A stretch of 6,489 nt of DNA from an uncultured Verrucomicrobiales bacterium (GTDB taxonomy: Bacteria; Verrucomicrobiota; Verrucomicrobiia; Verrucomicrobiales; Akkermansiaceae), in the NCBI GenBank assembly GCA_937905985.1, contig CALCWC010000073.1, positions 1-6,489 of the forward strand. The letters are read 5' to 3'. Of the stretch, positions 1-5,893 are shown piece after piece. Positions within the stretch are counted from its first letter, which is position 1. Each line of letters begins with the position of its first letter. Position numbers and translations under genes: made by a program. Under the pieces are notes generated by a model. The model was not told where the DNA came from and ran no database searches. It was given only the letters and a program-made list of their open reading frames with translations.

Positions 1-166
1 TTCCGACGAGGAGCGCAAGGCCATGCGCGAGGAGTTCATGAAGAACCGCCCGCAGATGCCGGGTCGCCGCGGCGGCTGGCACCATGGCCAGAACGGCCCG
101 CAGGGTGCTCCGCAGGCTCCCGCCGCCCCGCAGGGCGAGCAGCCCGCTCCGGCACCCGAGGCGTAA
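1..166 (+). CDS. C-terminal end of a protein of unknown function (5' partial)
   Basis: The frame starting at base 2 is open to a TAA at 164-166 and gives the last 54 residues of a protein. The visible part begins with a charged, helix-prone stretch (SDEERKAMREEFMKNRPQ). It then becomes low-complexity and rich in Pro, Gln, Gly and Ala, with a small His/Trp patch (GGWHHGQ). Charged helices of the form 'EERKAMREEF' followed by a disordered Pro/Gln tail are common in small secreted or periplasmic proteins, but no family can be named from this fragment. A strong terminator follows 20 bases after the stop, so this is the last gene of its transcript. The call rests on codon periodicity, the stop and the terminator. 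Confidence 0.7.
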   Translation, partial: SDEERKAMREEFMKNRPQMPGRRGGWHHGQNGPQGAPQAPAAPQGEQPAPAPEA

Positions 167-186
167 CGCGCCAACTCCTTTGAATC

Positions 187-227
187 AAGCGCCCCACCCG
201 CCATACGGCAGGTGGGGCGCTTTTCTT
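187..227 (+). terminator. Rho-independent terminator between convergent genes
   Basis: A perfect 10-bp GC-rich stem (189-198 with 211-220) is extended outward by two A-T pairs and inward by GCC/GGC around a small loop. It is followed on the plus strand by TTTTCTT. It ends the plus-strand gene that stops at 166. Read from the minus strand the hairpin also lies 20 bases past the end of the outer-membrane protein gene, but the tail there (TTGATTC) is poor, so termination in that direction would be weaker. Confidence 0.9.
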
Positions 228-245
228 CCTAAACGGGTTGGAGGT

Positions 246-923
246 TTAGAAGCGGAAGCCCACACCGGTGCGGATACCGTGGTTGGTCTGGCGGTGGGTG
301 GTGTATCCATTGTTCGAGGTCTTGGCGGTGCTTCCGGTGAAGTGGTAGGCCACAAAGAACTCGGAATCCGCGCAGAGATTGAAGCGCAGCCCCACCTCCG
401 CAGAGTAGCCGAAGCCCCAGTCGGACTTGTGGTTGCGGTCCACGCCGTAGTTGCTCTCGTGGTAGTTGTCTTTGATGCTCATATTGGACACGCCGACGTT
501 CACGCCCGCGTACAGGGCGGCGTGCGGGCACAGCGGCAGCGTGTAGCGGTAGCCCGGCATCAGGCTGAACGTGTGCATGCGCACGCGGTCGTAGCACGAC
601 ACAATCTCGCGCCCGTCAAAATACACGTCGTCCGACCAGGAACGTGCGCCGAAGGCGTATGCCAGGCGCAAGGTGGCGGCGTGGTGCGCGTTGAAGTTGT
701 ACACGCCCGTGAGGTCCACCCCGTTGGAGCGGATTTCCTTGCAGGGCACCCAATCCTTGTAGATGTCGCACGCGGCCCAGGAGTATGTATAGGCTATCTC
801 CAGGCCCCAACCGGCGGCGGGAGGCGGTGCCGTGGGCACGGGGGCGGGAGTGGTGTAGATGAGTCTCTGGCCCGCGAAGGTCGGCAGGGCCAGCATGGCG
901 GCGAGTATGATTGCTTTTTTCAT
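246..923 (-). CDS. Small outer-membrane beta-barrel-like protein with signal peptide
   Basis: The 225-residue product starts with a typical signal peptide (two Lys, then a hydrophobic stretch IILAAMLALP, with likely cleavage near residues 17-18, FAG). A short Pro/Ala-rich linker (about 26-37) follows. The rest has alternating hydrophobic/polar strands rich in Tyr, Phe and Gly (for example residues 41-49, 70-77, 84-92, 119-128, 137-145, 170-181, 188-196). The chain ends in GVGFRF, and a final Phe with alternating aromatics is the usual signature of proteins assembled into the outer membrane. The size fits an 8-stranded barrel of the OmpA-like/OmpW-like kind. Five cysteines (52, 61, 110, 132, 184) are unusual for such a barrel. 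No Shine-Dalgarno sequence precedes the ATG. A likely promoter lies at 1014-1042, giving a leader of roughly 85 bases. Ligand and role are unknown. Confidence 0.85.
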   Translation of the reverse strand: MKKAIILAAMLALPTFAGQRLIYTTPAPVPTAPPPAAGWGLEIAYTYSWAACDIYKDWVPCKEIRSNGVDLTGVYNFNAHHAATLRLAYAFGARSWSDDVYFDGREIVSCYDRVRMHTFSLMPGYRYTLPLCPHAALYAGVNVGVSNMSIKDNYHESNYGVDRNHKSDWGFGYSAEVGLRFNLCADSEFFVAYHFTGSTAKTSNNGYTTHRQTNHGIRTGVGFRF

Positions 924-956
924 ATCAGTTTGTATTGGAGTTGTGGATAAGGGCTG

Positions 957-991
957 TCAGAAGCGGAAACCCGCACCGGGCGGACACCGCG
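957..991 (-). pseudogene. Relic of a second outer-membrane protein gene (last codons only)
   Basis: Read on the minus strand, these 35 bases align with the last 36 bases of the neighbouring outer-membrane protein gene (246-281). There are 30 identities, 5 mismatches and one single-base gap. The mismatches fall mostly at third codon positions, and the final GAGFRF plus stop codon is preserved (the intact gene has GVGFRF). The missing base, in what was an ACC Thr codon, puts the upstream part out of frame. There is no room for the rest of a gene before the promoter at 1014-1042. This is best read as the scar of an upstream tandem paralogue lost by internal deletion. A short chance match is possible, but the coding-style mismatch pattern and preserved stop argue against it. 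Confidence 0.5.
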
Positions 992-1013
992 CTCCTGATT
1001 TCCATCACCCGCT

Positions 1014-1042
1014 ATCATAGCCTGCCTTCCCTACATAGGCAA
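1014..1042 (-). promoter_or_regulatory. Sigma-70-type promoter for the outer-membrane protein gene
   Basis: On the minus strand a -35 box TTGCCT (1037-1042) is separated by exactly 17 bases from a -10 box TATGAT (1014-1019). These match the consensus at 4 of 6 and 5 of 6 positions. Transcription would begin near 1007 and run through the relic into the ATG at 923. The preceding tRNA transcript is closed off by its own terminator, so a separate promoter is needed here. Confidence 0.6.
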
Positions 1043-1066
1043 GCATGTTTTGAAATGGGAGAACGG

Positions 1067-1097
1067 AAACAAAAAGGCGGTCGAAAACGACCGCCTT
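1067..1097 (-). terminator. Rho-independent terminator of the tRNA-Leu transcript
   Basis: An 8-bp GC-rich stem (1076-1083 with 1088-1095), lengthened by two A-T pairs, closes a 4-base loop. On the minus strand it is followed by TTTTTGTTT. It begins 10 bases beyond the tRNA 3' end, so the tRNA is transcribed as a short single-gene unit. Confidence 0.92.
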
Positions 1098-1107
1098 CAT
1101 GATTGTC

Positions 1108-1189
1108 TGCTCGATGGGGGACTCGAACCCCCACGGATCGCTCCATTAGATCCTTAGTCTAACGCGTCTACCAGTTCCGCCAACCGAGC
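1108..1189 (-). tRNA. tRNA-Leu, anticodon AAG
   Basis: The 82-base minus-strand gene folds as a class II tRNA. It has a 7-bp acceptor stem (GCTCGGT with ATCGAGC, one G-T pair), a 3-bp D stem (GCG/CGC) with the loop GAACTGGTAGA, and a 5-bp anticodon stem (TTAGA/TCTAA). A 13-base variable arm with a GGA/TCC stem and a 5-bp T stem (GGGGG/CCCCC) with loop TTCGAGT complete it. The discriminator base is A and CCA is not encoded. The anticodon loop is CTAAGGA; placing T at position 33 puts AAG at 34-36 (bases 1155-1153) with G at 37. The long variable arm, A73 and D-loop fit leucine. A34 is unexpected, because CUU is normally read by a GAG tRNA in bacteria. The tRNA has its own promoter (1215-1243) and terminator (1067-1097). 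Confidence 0.95.
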
Positions 1190-1193
1190 AAGG

Positions 1194-1212
1194 TTGCGCA
1201 CTAGGTGCGCAA
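1194..1212 (-). repeat. Perfect inverted repeat in the tRNA-Leu leader
   Basis: TTGCGCAC and GTGCGCAA (8 bp each) are separated by 3 bases, lying between the -10 box and the tRNA 5' end. In RNA this would form a compact hairpin just upstream of the RNase P cleavage site. In DNA it could be an operator over the transcription start. The sequence does not say which. Confidence 0.6.
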
Positions 1213-1214
1213 GG

Positions 1215-1243
1215 AATATACACGCGGGCGGGAGCGTATGCAA
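1215..1243 (-). promoter_or_regulatory. Sigma-70-type promoter of tRNA-Leu
   Basis: On the minus strand TTGCAT (-35, 1238-1243), a 17-base GC-rich spacer and TATATT (-10, 1215-1220, 5 of 6 matches) precede the tRNA. The expected start near 1208 leaves a leader of about 19 bases before the mature tRNA 5' end. Confidence 0.7.
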
Positions 1244-1246
1244 GCC

Positions 1247-1271
1247 TTTTTTCACACAAAGTATGAAAAAA
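1247..1271. repeat. AT-rich inverted repeat between xseA and the tRNA promoter
   Basis: TTTTTTCA (1247-1254) and TGAAAAAA (1264-1271) form an 8-bp inverted repeat around a 9-base loop, just after the end of xseA and before the -35 box of the tRNA promoter. Its A/T arms may contribute to ending the xseA transcript or act as an upstream element for the tRNA promoter. It is weak as a stand-alone terminator because its stem lacks GC pairs. Confidence 0.45.
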
Positions 1272-1291
1272 TGACACAGCCCGGGAGGGCT
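1266..1291 (-). terminator. Possible weak terminator overlapping the xseA stop codon
   Basis: On the minus strand AGCCC and GGGCT (1278-1291) form a 5-bp stem with a 4-base loop overlapping the TAG stop of xseA. A run of six T follows 6 bases later (1266-1271). The stem is short and the T-run is displaced, so this is only a candidate. It would separate the helicase-to-xseA operon from the tRNA promoter. Confidence 0.4.
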
Positions 1292-2630
1292 ACTGCGGGT
1301 GGACGGCGGTGACGGAGGCGTCCACCTTGCCGGTGCCGAGGGAGATGGTGAGGGCATCACCGGGGGAGAGGGCGGCGGCGTTGCGGGCAATGGAGCCGTC
1401 TGCCGTTTGCACCAGGGCGAAACCGCGTTGCAGCGCGGCCTGCGGGCTGACGGCCTCCAGGCGCGCGGCCAGGGTGTCCAGCTTGGCGCGCGCGGCCTGC
1501 ATGCGCGCGGCAAACGTGGCGGAGAGCAGCCTTTCCGATGCATCCAGGCGGGCGCGGGCGGCTTCTGCGCGCTGCTGCAGGGCGCGCGTGGAAATGCGGG
1601 CGGCATACTGCCCCAGCATGGCACCGGCGGTGAGCAGGCGGTTGTGCAGGGCCGCAGAGATATCGTCCGCAAAGGCATCCAGACGCTGGTGGAAGGGAGC
1701 CAGCAGCTCCATGGGGCGTGAGAGCTTGCCCTGCTCTGCGGCGCGCAAGCGCAGGCGCGCCATCTCCATTGTTTGGCGAAGCCGGCGGCGGATGCCGGCG
1801 GCGGTGTCGTCCAGCCAGGCGGAAATCTCCGCGGCATCGGGCGTGGTAAGCTCAATGGCGGCGGTGGGCGTGGGGGCGCGCAGGTCCGCCACAAAATCCG
1901 CTATGGTGAAATCCGTTTCATGGCCCACGGCGGAAACCACGGGGATGGGGCATGCGGCAATGGCGCGCGCCAGGCACTCCTCGTTGAAGCACCACAGGTC
2001 CTCCAGCGAACCGCCTCCACGCGCCAGCACCAGGTAGTCCACGCGCGGCAGGCCATACTGCTCCGGGTGTCCCATCATCTCCAGCGCGCGCGCCAGGCCG
2101 ATTTCCGCACCCCTGCCCTGCACCTGCACGGGGAAGAGGTAGGCGTGCATCCAGGGTGCGCGTGCCTCCAGACGGTGGCGCATATCCTGGATCACGGCGC
2201 CCGTGGCAGAGGTGATGAGGCCCACGCTCTGCGGGAAGGCGGGAATATCGCGCTTGCGTGATTCATCGAACAGGCCCTCCGCCATGAGCTTCCGCTTGAG
2301 GGCCTCGAACTGCTGCTGCAGGGTACCCACGCCGCGCTCCTGCACGCGCTCCACAATGAACTGCAGGGAGCCGCGCGGTTCCCACACGGAAGCCTTGCCG
2401 TACACCTCCACCTGCATGCCCTCCCGCAGCTGCAGCCGCATGCCGCGCGAACGGAACGAATACAGCACGCACTGCAGCTGCGCGTTGGCATCCCGCAGCG
2501 TGAAATACAGGTGGTTGCTGGGCGACTGCTTGCAGGAGCCTATCTCCCCCACCACGGACTGCGCGCCCACGTCCTGCTCCACGGCGTGTTTCAGGCGCGA
2601 AACAATGTCGGTGACGCTCAGAGGCGGCAT
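1290..2630 (-). CDS. xseA: Exonuclease VII large subunit
   Basis: This is the catalytic subunit of exonuclease VII, which degrades single-stranded DNA from both ends and takes part in mismatch repair and DNA-damage tolerance in the cytoplasm. The 446 residues show the family layout. An N-terminal OB-fold carries HLYFTLRD (40-47) and spans about 1-100. The catalytic domain has RGGGSLEDLWCFNEE (204-218) and the signature SAVGHETDFTIADFVADL (233-250) followed by RAPTPTAA. A long Ala/Arg/Leu-rich coiled-coil region (about 270-390) follows, and the C-terminal SPQAALQRGFALV (395-407) matches the family's conserved end. Length is normal (E. coli XseA is about 456). The frame stays open for 54 codons further upstream, but that part overlaps the neighbouring gene and looks non-coding. 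ATG at 2628-2630 begins exactly where the family does. No Shine-Dalgarno is seen. It is last in a four-gene operon. The small subunit XseB, its usual partner, is not in this window. Confidence 0.97.
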   Translation of the reverse strand: MPPLSVTDIVSRLKHAVEQDVGAQSVVGEIGSCKQSPSNHLYFTLRDANAQLQCVLYSFRSRGMRLQLREGMQVEVYGKASVWEPRGSLQFIVERVQERGVGTLQQQFEALKRKLMAEGLFDESRKRDIPAFPQSVGLITSATGAVIQDMRHRLEARAPWMHAYLFPVQVQGRGAEIGLARALEMMGHPEQYGLPRVDYLVLARGGGSLEDLWCFNEECLARAIAACPIPVVSAVGHETDFTIADFVADLRAPTPTAAIELTTPDAAEISAWLDDTAAGIRRRLRQTMEMARLRLRAAEQGKLSRPMELLAPFHQRLDAFADDISAALHNRLLTAGAMLGQYAARISTRALQQRAEAARARLDASERLLSATFAARMQAARAKLDTLAARLEAVSPQAALQRGFALVQTADGSIARNAAALSPGDALTISLGTGKVDASVTAVHPQ

Positions 2631-2649
2631 GGCGCGGGAACGGGAAAAA

Positions 2650-2979
2650 TCACTTGCGGCGTGCAGCCAGCGCGGCGTTGGGATCCGGCCAGGCGGGGTC
2701 GTACCCCTTGGCGTAGGAGAAGAGGTCGCGGTGGATGTACTCGTAGTACTGCTCGCGCTCCTCCGCATCCAGCTTGTACCAGATGGCCACATTGAGCGCG
2801 CGTGCCACCTTCTGCATCATCTTGAGGGTGAGCTGGCGGCCCTGGCGGGCTTTCTGCACCTGCTTGTGGGTGAGCTGCTCGGTGGAGACGTTGACGAGGT
2901 CGTGGTTGTCCAGCCCCCAAAGGCGCATGATGTCATCGATGCGCTGGGTGCCGTGGTTGAGTTCGTTTTCAGGGTTCAT
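2650..2979 (-). CDS. Small helix-turn-helix-like protein (XRE-like), function unknown
   Basis: The 109-residue product is basic in the middle and helical throughout. Residues 36-64 (LTHKQVQKARQGRQLT, then MMQKVARALNV) resemble the core of a Cro/CI-type helix-turn-helix: one helix, a Gly/Arg turn, and a helix ending in ALNV. A flanking helix at about 12-30 (RIDDIMRLWGL, NHDLVNVS) fits the same fold. The C-terminal third (AEEREQYYEYIHRDLFSYA) is acidic then aromatic, and the protein ends AALAARRK. It lacks any enzyme motif or membrane segment. It may bind DNA and regulate its own operon, but this is inferred from the fold pattern alone; a non-DNA-binding helical protein is possible. It sits 6 bases after the NlpC/P60 gene and 19 bases before xseA, so it is almost certainly co-transcribed with both. 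No Shine-Dalgarno precedes the ATG. Confidence 0.8.
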   Translation of the reverse strand: MNPENELNHGTQRIDDIMRLWGLDNHDLVNVSTEQLTHKQVQKARQGRQLTLKMMQKVARALNVAIWYKLDAEEREQYYEYIHRDLFSYAKGYDPAWPDPNAALAARRK

Positions 2980-2985
2980 GGGAAA

Positions 2986-3525
2986 TCAGAGACCGGGGAT
3001 GTGGCGGACGTAGAAGCCGCTGCAGCGGCGCGGGCGGGTACTCCAGCGCGGGCCGCGGCCGTACTCGCTGGTGGTATCCAGGCGCATGCCATCGACCATG
3101 AGGAACACGTGCCCGCGCTTGGCGTAGATGGTGAGGTGCTTGCCGAAGCCGGGGCGCCCCCAGCGCAGGAAATCACCGGAGGTGGGGTGCGCGTTGGGCT
3201 TCAGCAGCCCGGCCTCCCGCAGCACGAACGCCACCGTGCCGGAGCAGTCGTACGCGGAATCGTGGTGGCGGCGGTGGCCGCCGCCGCTGCGGTACGGGCG
3301 CCCCACAATCTTGTTGCCGGCAATGAGCACGCGCTTCACGCGCGCGGGAAGCTTGCTGGGGATGCCCACCTTGCCGTTGCTGTGCAGCACGGGGGTGTAG
3401 CCCTTGTGGTACACGTAGCGCGGCGTGTAGGCCGCACTGGGCAGGGCCTGCTGCTGGCATGAGCAGAACAGCGCGGCGGCCAGCATGAGCAGGAAACAGA
3501 GAATGGTGCGCGGGAGAGTCGGCAT
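2986..3525 (-). CDS. NlpC/P60-like cell-wall hydrolase, probable lipoprotein
   Basis: This is likely a cysteine peptidase or amidase acting on peptidoglycan stem peptides outside the inner membrane. With ATG at 3523-3525 the 179-residue product opens with a short positive N-terminus and a hydrophobic stretch (TILCFLLMLAAALF). FCSC follows, with Cys23 as the probable lipidated residue; the Phe at -3 makes the lipobox imperfect. The catalytic domain shows GRPYRSGGG (75-83), then YDCSGTVAF with the nucleophile Cys94, and RGHVFLMVDG with His139. Asp150 (RLD) is the likely third catalytic residue, where many relatives have His, Asn or Gln. The C-terminus RCSGFYVRHIPGL is short, and there is no SH3 or LysM binding domain. 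A start 8 codons upstream (3549) is also open, but it weakens the signal peptide's N-terminus. The gene lies 37 bases after the helicase stop and 6 bases before the helix-turn-helix-like gene. Confidence 0.85.
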   Translation of the reverse strand: MPTLPRTILCFLLMLAAALFCSCQQQALPSAAYTPRYVYHKGYTPVLHSNGKVGIPSKLPARVKRVLIAGNKIVGRPYRSGGGHRRHHDSAYDCSGTVAFVLREAGLLKPNAHPTSGDFLRWGRPGFGKHLTIYAKRGHVFLMVDGMRLDTTSEYGRGPRWSTRPRRCSGFYVRHIPGL

Positions 3526-3562
3526 GGTTGCGCTGCCAGCATAGCACACTTGCGCGCGGCGG

Positions 3563-5575
3563 TCAATTGCCGTCGTCGTCCAGCATCTCGTTGAGCGAGG
3601 AGAAGAAGTCGTCGCAATCCTCCTCCGTGGCGGGCTTGTTGAGCTCGGCGGCGTAGTCGGTGAACTCGTACATGCTGTCCGGGATTTCCTGGATGAAGGA
3701 CGACGGTGCGCAGCGCTCCTCCTTGCCGTACTTGGAGCGCGCGGCGCAGTAGGTCATGGTGAGCCTCTCCTGCGCGCGGGTGATGCCCACGTAGAACAGG
3801 CGGCGCTCCTCGTCCATGGACCCCTCGTCCACGGAGCGGGTGTGGGGCAGCAGCCCCTCCTCCACGCCCACAATGTAGACATGCGGGAACTCCAGCCCCT
3901 TGGCGGCGTGCATGGTGATGAGGCAAACGCCCTTCTTCTTCTCCAGGTCGTCGTCGTCCTTCTCGTTGTCCAGCGTCACCTTCTCCAAGAATTCTCCCAG
4001 CTTGCGGCCGGGTGCCCAGAAGGCGTGGATGGATTCCTTGATGTCGTTGATGGCGGCGAGACGGAGCATGCGCTCCTGGTCGGTTTTGCAGGTGCGTCCA
4101 ATGTAGTCCTCGTAGGCTATTTCATCCATGAGCGCCTGCAGGGTGTCGCCAAAGCTGGTTTTGCTTGCGGTGAACGCGGCGCGGTGCTTCTCCACCAGCT
4201 CGGTGAACGCGCGGATGCTGGCTTGGGAGCGCGCGGTGCAGTCGTTGAGGAACGCGGGGTCGCCGAGCGCCTGCCACAGGCTCTGGCGATGCTCGCGGCT
4301 GTGGTCGATGGCAAGGTTGGCGGTGGTGTCGCTGATGCCGCGGGCGGGGGTATTGAGCACACGCAGCAAGTGCAGGTCCGCATCCGGGTTGTCCATCACC
4401 TGCAGGTAGCTGATGAGGTCTTTGACCTCCTTGCGGTCGAAGAAGCTGCGCGTGCCGACCATGCGGTAGGGGATGTTCTGCTCGCGCATGGCGGATTCGA
4501 GCTGACGGCTCTGGGCGTTGGCGCGGAAGAGGACGGCCATGTCCTCCCACTTGAGGTTTTCCCGGCGGTGGAGCTGCTGCATCTCATCCGCAATGTAGGC
4601 GGCCTCCTCCTCCGAGCCGGGCATGGCCACCAGGCGCACGGGATACTGGCCGCGCTTGGTGGTGCGCAGGGTCTTGTCTCGTCTGCCGCGGTTGTGGCGG
4701 ATCAGCGCATTGGCGCAGTCCAGCACCTGCTTGGTGCAGCGGTAGTTCTCCTCCAGCTTGATGACGGTGGGGTCCGGGAAGAAGCTCTCAAACTCCAGGA
4801 TGTTGGAAATCTGCGCGCCGCGCCAGCCGTAGATGGACTGGTCGTCATCGCCCACCACGCACACGTTGTGCTGCGGGCTGGCCACCAGCTGGCGCAGCAG
4901 GCTCATCTGCAGGGAATTCGTGTCCTGGAACTCGTCCACCGTGATGTGGGAGAAGCGCTTGTTCCACGTGTCGTGCGCCTGCGGGTAGCAGCGCAGCAGG
5001 CGCTCCGTCAAAATCAGCAGGTCATCGAAATCCACCGCGTTCTGCGCCTTGAGCTCGCGCTGGTATGCCTTGGCTATGGCCGCTATCAGCGTGTCCTCTA
5101 TCTGGTCGATTTCCAACCCGGCGTTGCGCACGCGGGAGAGCTCCGCCAACACCTGGTTGGGATCCAGCTTCTCCTTGAGCGCGCCGTATTCCATGATGAG
5201 CTTGCGCACCAGCCCGGTCTGGTCGCTTCCGGTGTAGATGGAAAAGTTCTCCTTGTAGCCGAGGCGTCCAATCTCGCGGCGCAGGATTTTGACGCAAAGC
5301 GAGTGGAAGGTGCAGACGGTCATCTCCTTGGCGGCCTGCTTGCTCACCAGCCCCGCCACACGCTCCGCCATTTCCGTGGCCGCCTTGTTGGTGAAGGTCA
5401 GCGCCAAAATCCCCTTGGGGTCTATGCCCCGCTCTATCATGTGAGCGATGCGGCAGGTGACCGTGCGCGTCTTGCCCGTGCCGGCTCCTGCCAGGATGAG
5501 CACCGGGCCGTCCAGCGTGCGCACCGCCTCGCGTTGGGCGGGATTCAGGGAGTTGATGTTGAATTTGGAGGCCAT
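3563..5575 (-). CDS. Superfamily 1A ATP-dependent DNA helicase (Rep/PcrA/UvrD type)
   Basis: This is a 3'-to-5' DNA helicase for replication restart or repair, acting in the cytoplasm. All SF1A motifs are visible in its 670 residues. They are the Q motif NPAQREAV (Gln14), Walker A AGAGTGKT (29-36), and motif Ia LTFTNKAATEM (59-69) with TFHSL (89-93). Then come Walker B VDEFQDTN (213-220), motif III VGDDDQSIYGWRGA (241-254), motif IV LEENYRCTKQVL (274-285), motif V LITMHAAKGLEF (552-563) and motif VI YVGITRAQERL (595-605). Length and the LEFPHVYIVGVEEGLLPH segment are closest to E. coli Rep (673 residues). It ends soon after the helicase core with an acidic tail (EEDCDDFFSSLNEMLDDD) and lacks the Tudor-like C-terminal domain of PcrA/UvrD. 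The reading frame is open 38 codons further upstream; ATG at 5573-5575 matches where the family begins. It is the first gene of the four-gene operon. Confidence 0.97.
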   Translation of the reverse strand: MASKFNINSLNPAQREAVRTLDGPVLILAGAGTGKTRTVTCRIAHMIERGIDPKGILALTFTNKAATEMAERVAGLVSKQAAKEMTVCTFHSLCVKILRREIGRLGYKENFSIYTGSDQTGLVRKLIMEYGALKEKLDPNQVLAELSRVRNAGLEIDQIEDTLIAAIAKAYQRELKAQNAVDFDDLLILTERLLRCYPQAHDTWNKRFSHITVDEFQDTNSLQMSLLRQLVASPQHNVCVVGDDDQSIYGWRGAQISNILEFESFFPDPTVIKLEENYRCTKQVLDCANALIRHNRGRRDKTLRTTKRGQYPVRLVAMPGSEEEAAYIADEMQQLHRRENLKWEDMAVLFRANAQSRQLESAMREQNIPYRMVGTRSFFDRKEVKDLISYLQVMDNPDADLHLLRVLNTPARGISDTTANLAIDHSREHRQSLWQALGDPAFLNDCTARSQASIRAFTELVEKHRAAFTASKTSFGDTLQALMDEIAYEDYIGRTCKTDQERMLRLAAINDIKESIHAFWAPGRKLGEFLEKVTLDNEKDDDDLEKKKGVCLITMHAAKGLEFPHVYIVGVEEGLLPHTRSVDEGSMDEERRLFYVGITRAQERLTMTYCAARSKYGKEERCAPSSFIQEIPDSMYEFTDYAAELNKPATEEDCDDFFSSLNEMLDDDGN

Positions 5576-5646
5576 GGTTCTGCGGGTGACAAAGCCTACC
5601 AGATTTCCCCAAAAAAGTACACCGCAAAATGACACGTGCAGAAATG

Positions 5647-5656
5647 TTTGGCCAAA
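5647..5656. promoter_or_regulatory. Palindrome in the divergent control region, possible operator
   Basis: TTTGGCCAAA is a perfect 10-bp palindrome 5 bases upstream of the -35 box of the small basic gene. It is flanked by a 7-base direct repeat AAATGAC at 5627-5633 and 5654-5660, whose second copy overlaps the palindrome. It lies between the divergent helicase and small-protein genes, where a regulator of either could bind. Function is inferred from position only. Confidence 0.35.
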
Positions 5657-5661
5657 TGACG

Positions 5662-5689
5662 TTGACAAAACGCAAAGCCATGATACCAT
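5662..5689 (+). promoter_or_regulatory. Promoter of the small basic gene/GNAT pair
   Basis: A consensus -35 box TTGACA (5662-5667) is followed after 16 bases by TACCAT (5684-5689, 4 of 6 matches to TATAAT). The expected start falls near 5696, only about two bases before the ATG at 5698, so the mRNA would be leaderless or nearly so. This fits the absence of a Shine-Dalgarno sequence. No convincing promoter for the divergent helicase could be identified in the same interval. Confidence 0.6.
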
Positions 5690-5697
5690 GAATCCAC

Positions 5698-5886
5698 ATG
5701 GCTACTCTGGTGCAAAACAAATTCCGTTCTTCCAAGAAGAAGAAGGCATTTATCCCCTCCCCGCGGGTACTGACCCCGCTGGGAGTCAAGGCGATTCATG
5801 ATGCCGTCTCGGGGGATTCCGCACCATGTGAGAACCTTACCCGAGCCATTGCGCGCTACAAGGCGCTTCAGGCCACGACTAAATAA
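5698..5886 (+). CDS. Small basic protein of unknown function, possible antitoxin partner
   Basis: The 62-residue product begins MATLVQNKFRSSKKKKAF and ends ENLTRAIARYKALQATTK. It has 12 Lys/Arg against 3 Asp/Glu, so it is strongly basic. There is a run of four Lys at 13-16 and a likely C-terminal amphipathic helix (about 45-58). No signal peptide or membrane segment is seen. It does not show the pattern of the ribbon-helix-helix (DUF1778) antitoxins that usually precede GNAT toxins, and I do not recognise its family. Evidence that it is real: a consensus -35 box directly upstream, a stop only 7 bases before the GNAT gene, and a sensible composition. Its position suggests an antitoxin or DNA-binding autoregulator for the GNAT gene; a small housekeeping nucleic-acid-binding protein is an alternative. 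The start could only move within the same frame, and ATG at 5698 is the first. Confidence 0.65.
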   Translation: MATLVQNKFRSSKKKKAFIPSPRVLTPLGVKAIHDAVSGDSAPCENLTRAIARYKALQATTK

Positions 5887-5893
5887 GCCCCTC

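Noticed and set aside
84..950. Plus-strand open frame of 288 codons opposite the outer-membrane protein gene
   Set aside because: It runs through a strong terminator and its translation is low-complexity Arg/Ala/Val/His. The minus-strand reading has a signal peptide and barrel pattern.
2631..2792. N-terminal extension of xseA by 54 codons
   Set aside because: The extension overlaps the upstream 109-residue gene, is Ser/Thr/Arg-rich noise, and precedes the exact point where XseA proteins begin.
1309..3462. Several long plus-strand open frames opposite xseA, the HTH-like gene and the NlpC/P60 gene
   Set aside because: They overlap each other in different frames and are antisense to recognised genes. 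High GC alone explains the lack of stops.
3842..5632. Long plus-strand open frame of about 596 codons opposite the helicase
   Set aside because: It is exactly antisense to a helicase with every conserved motif. Its translation is Val/Ala/Gly/His-rich with no domain pattern, as expected from the reverse of a GC-rich gene.
5576..5689. N-terminal extension of the helicase by 38 codons
   Set aside because: It would cover the divergent promoter region and adds residues absent from the family, which begins just before the Q motif.
5798..5893. N-terminal extension of the GNAT protein by 32 codons
   Set aside because: It overlaps the small basic gene in another frame and adds an Arg/Pro-rich stretch before the normal domain start.
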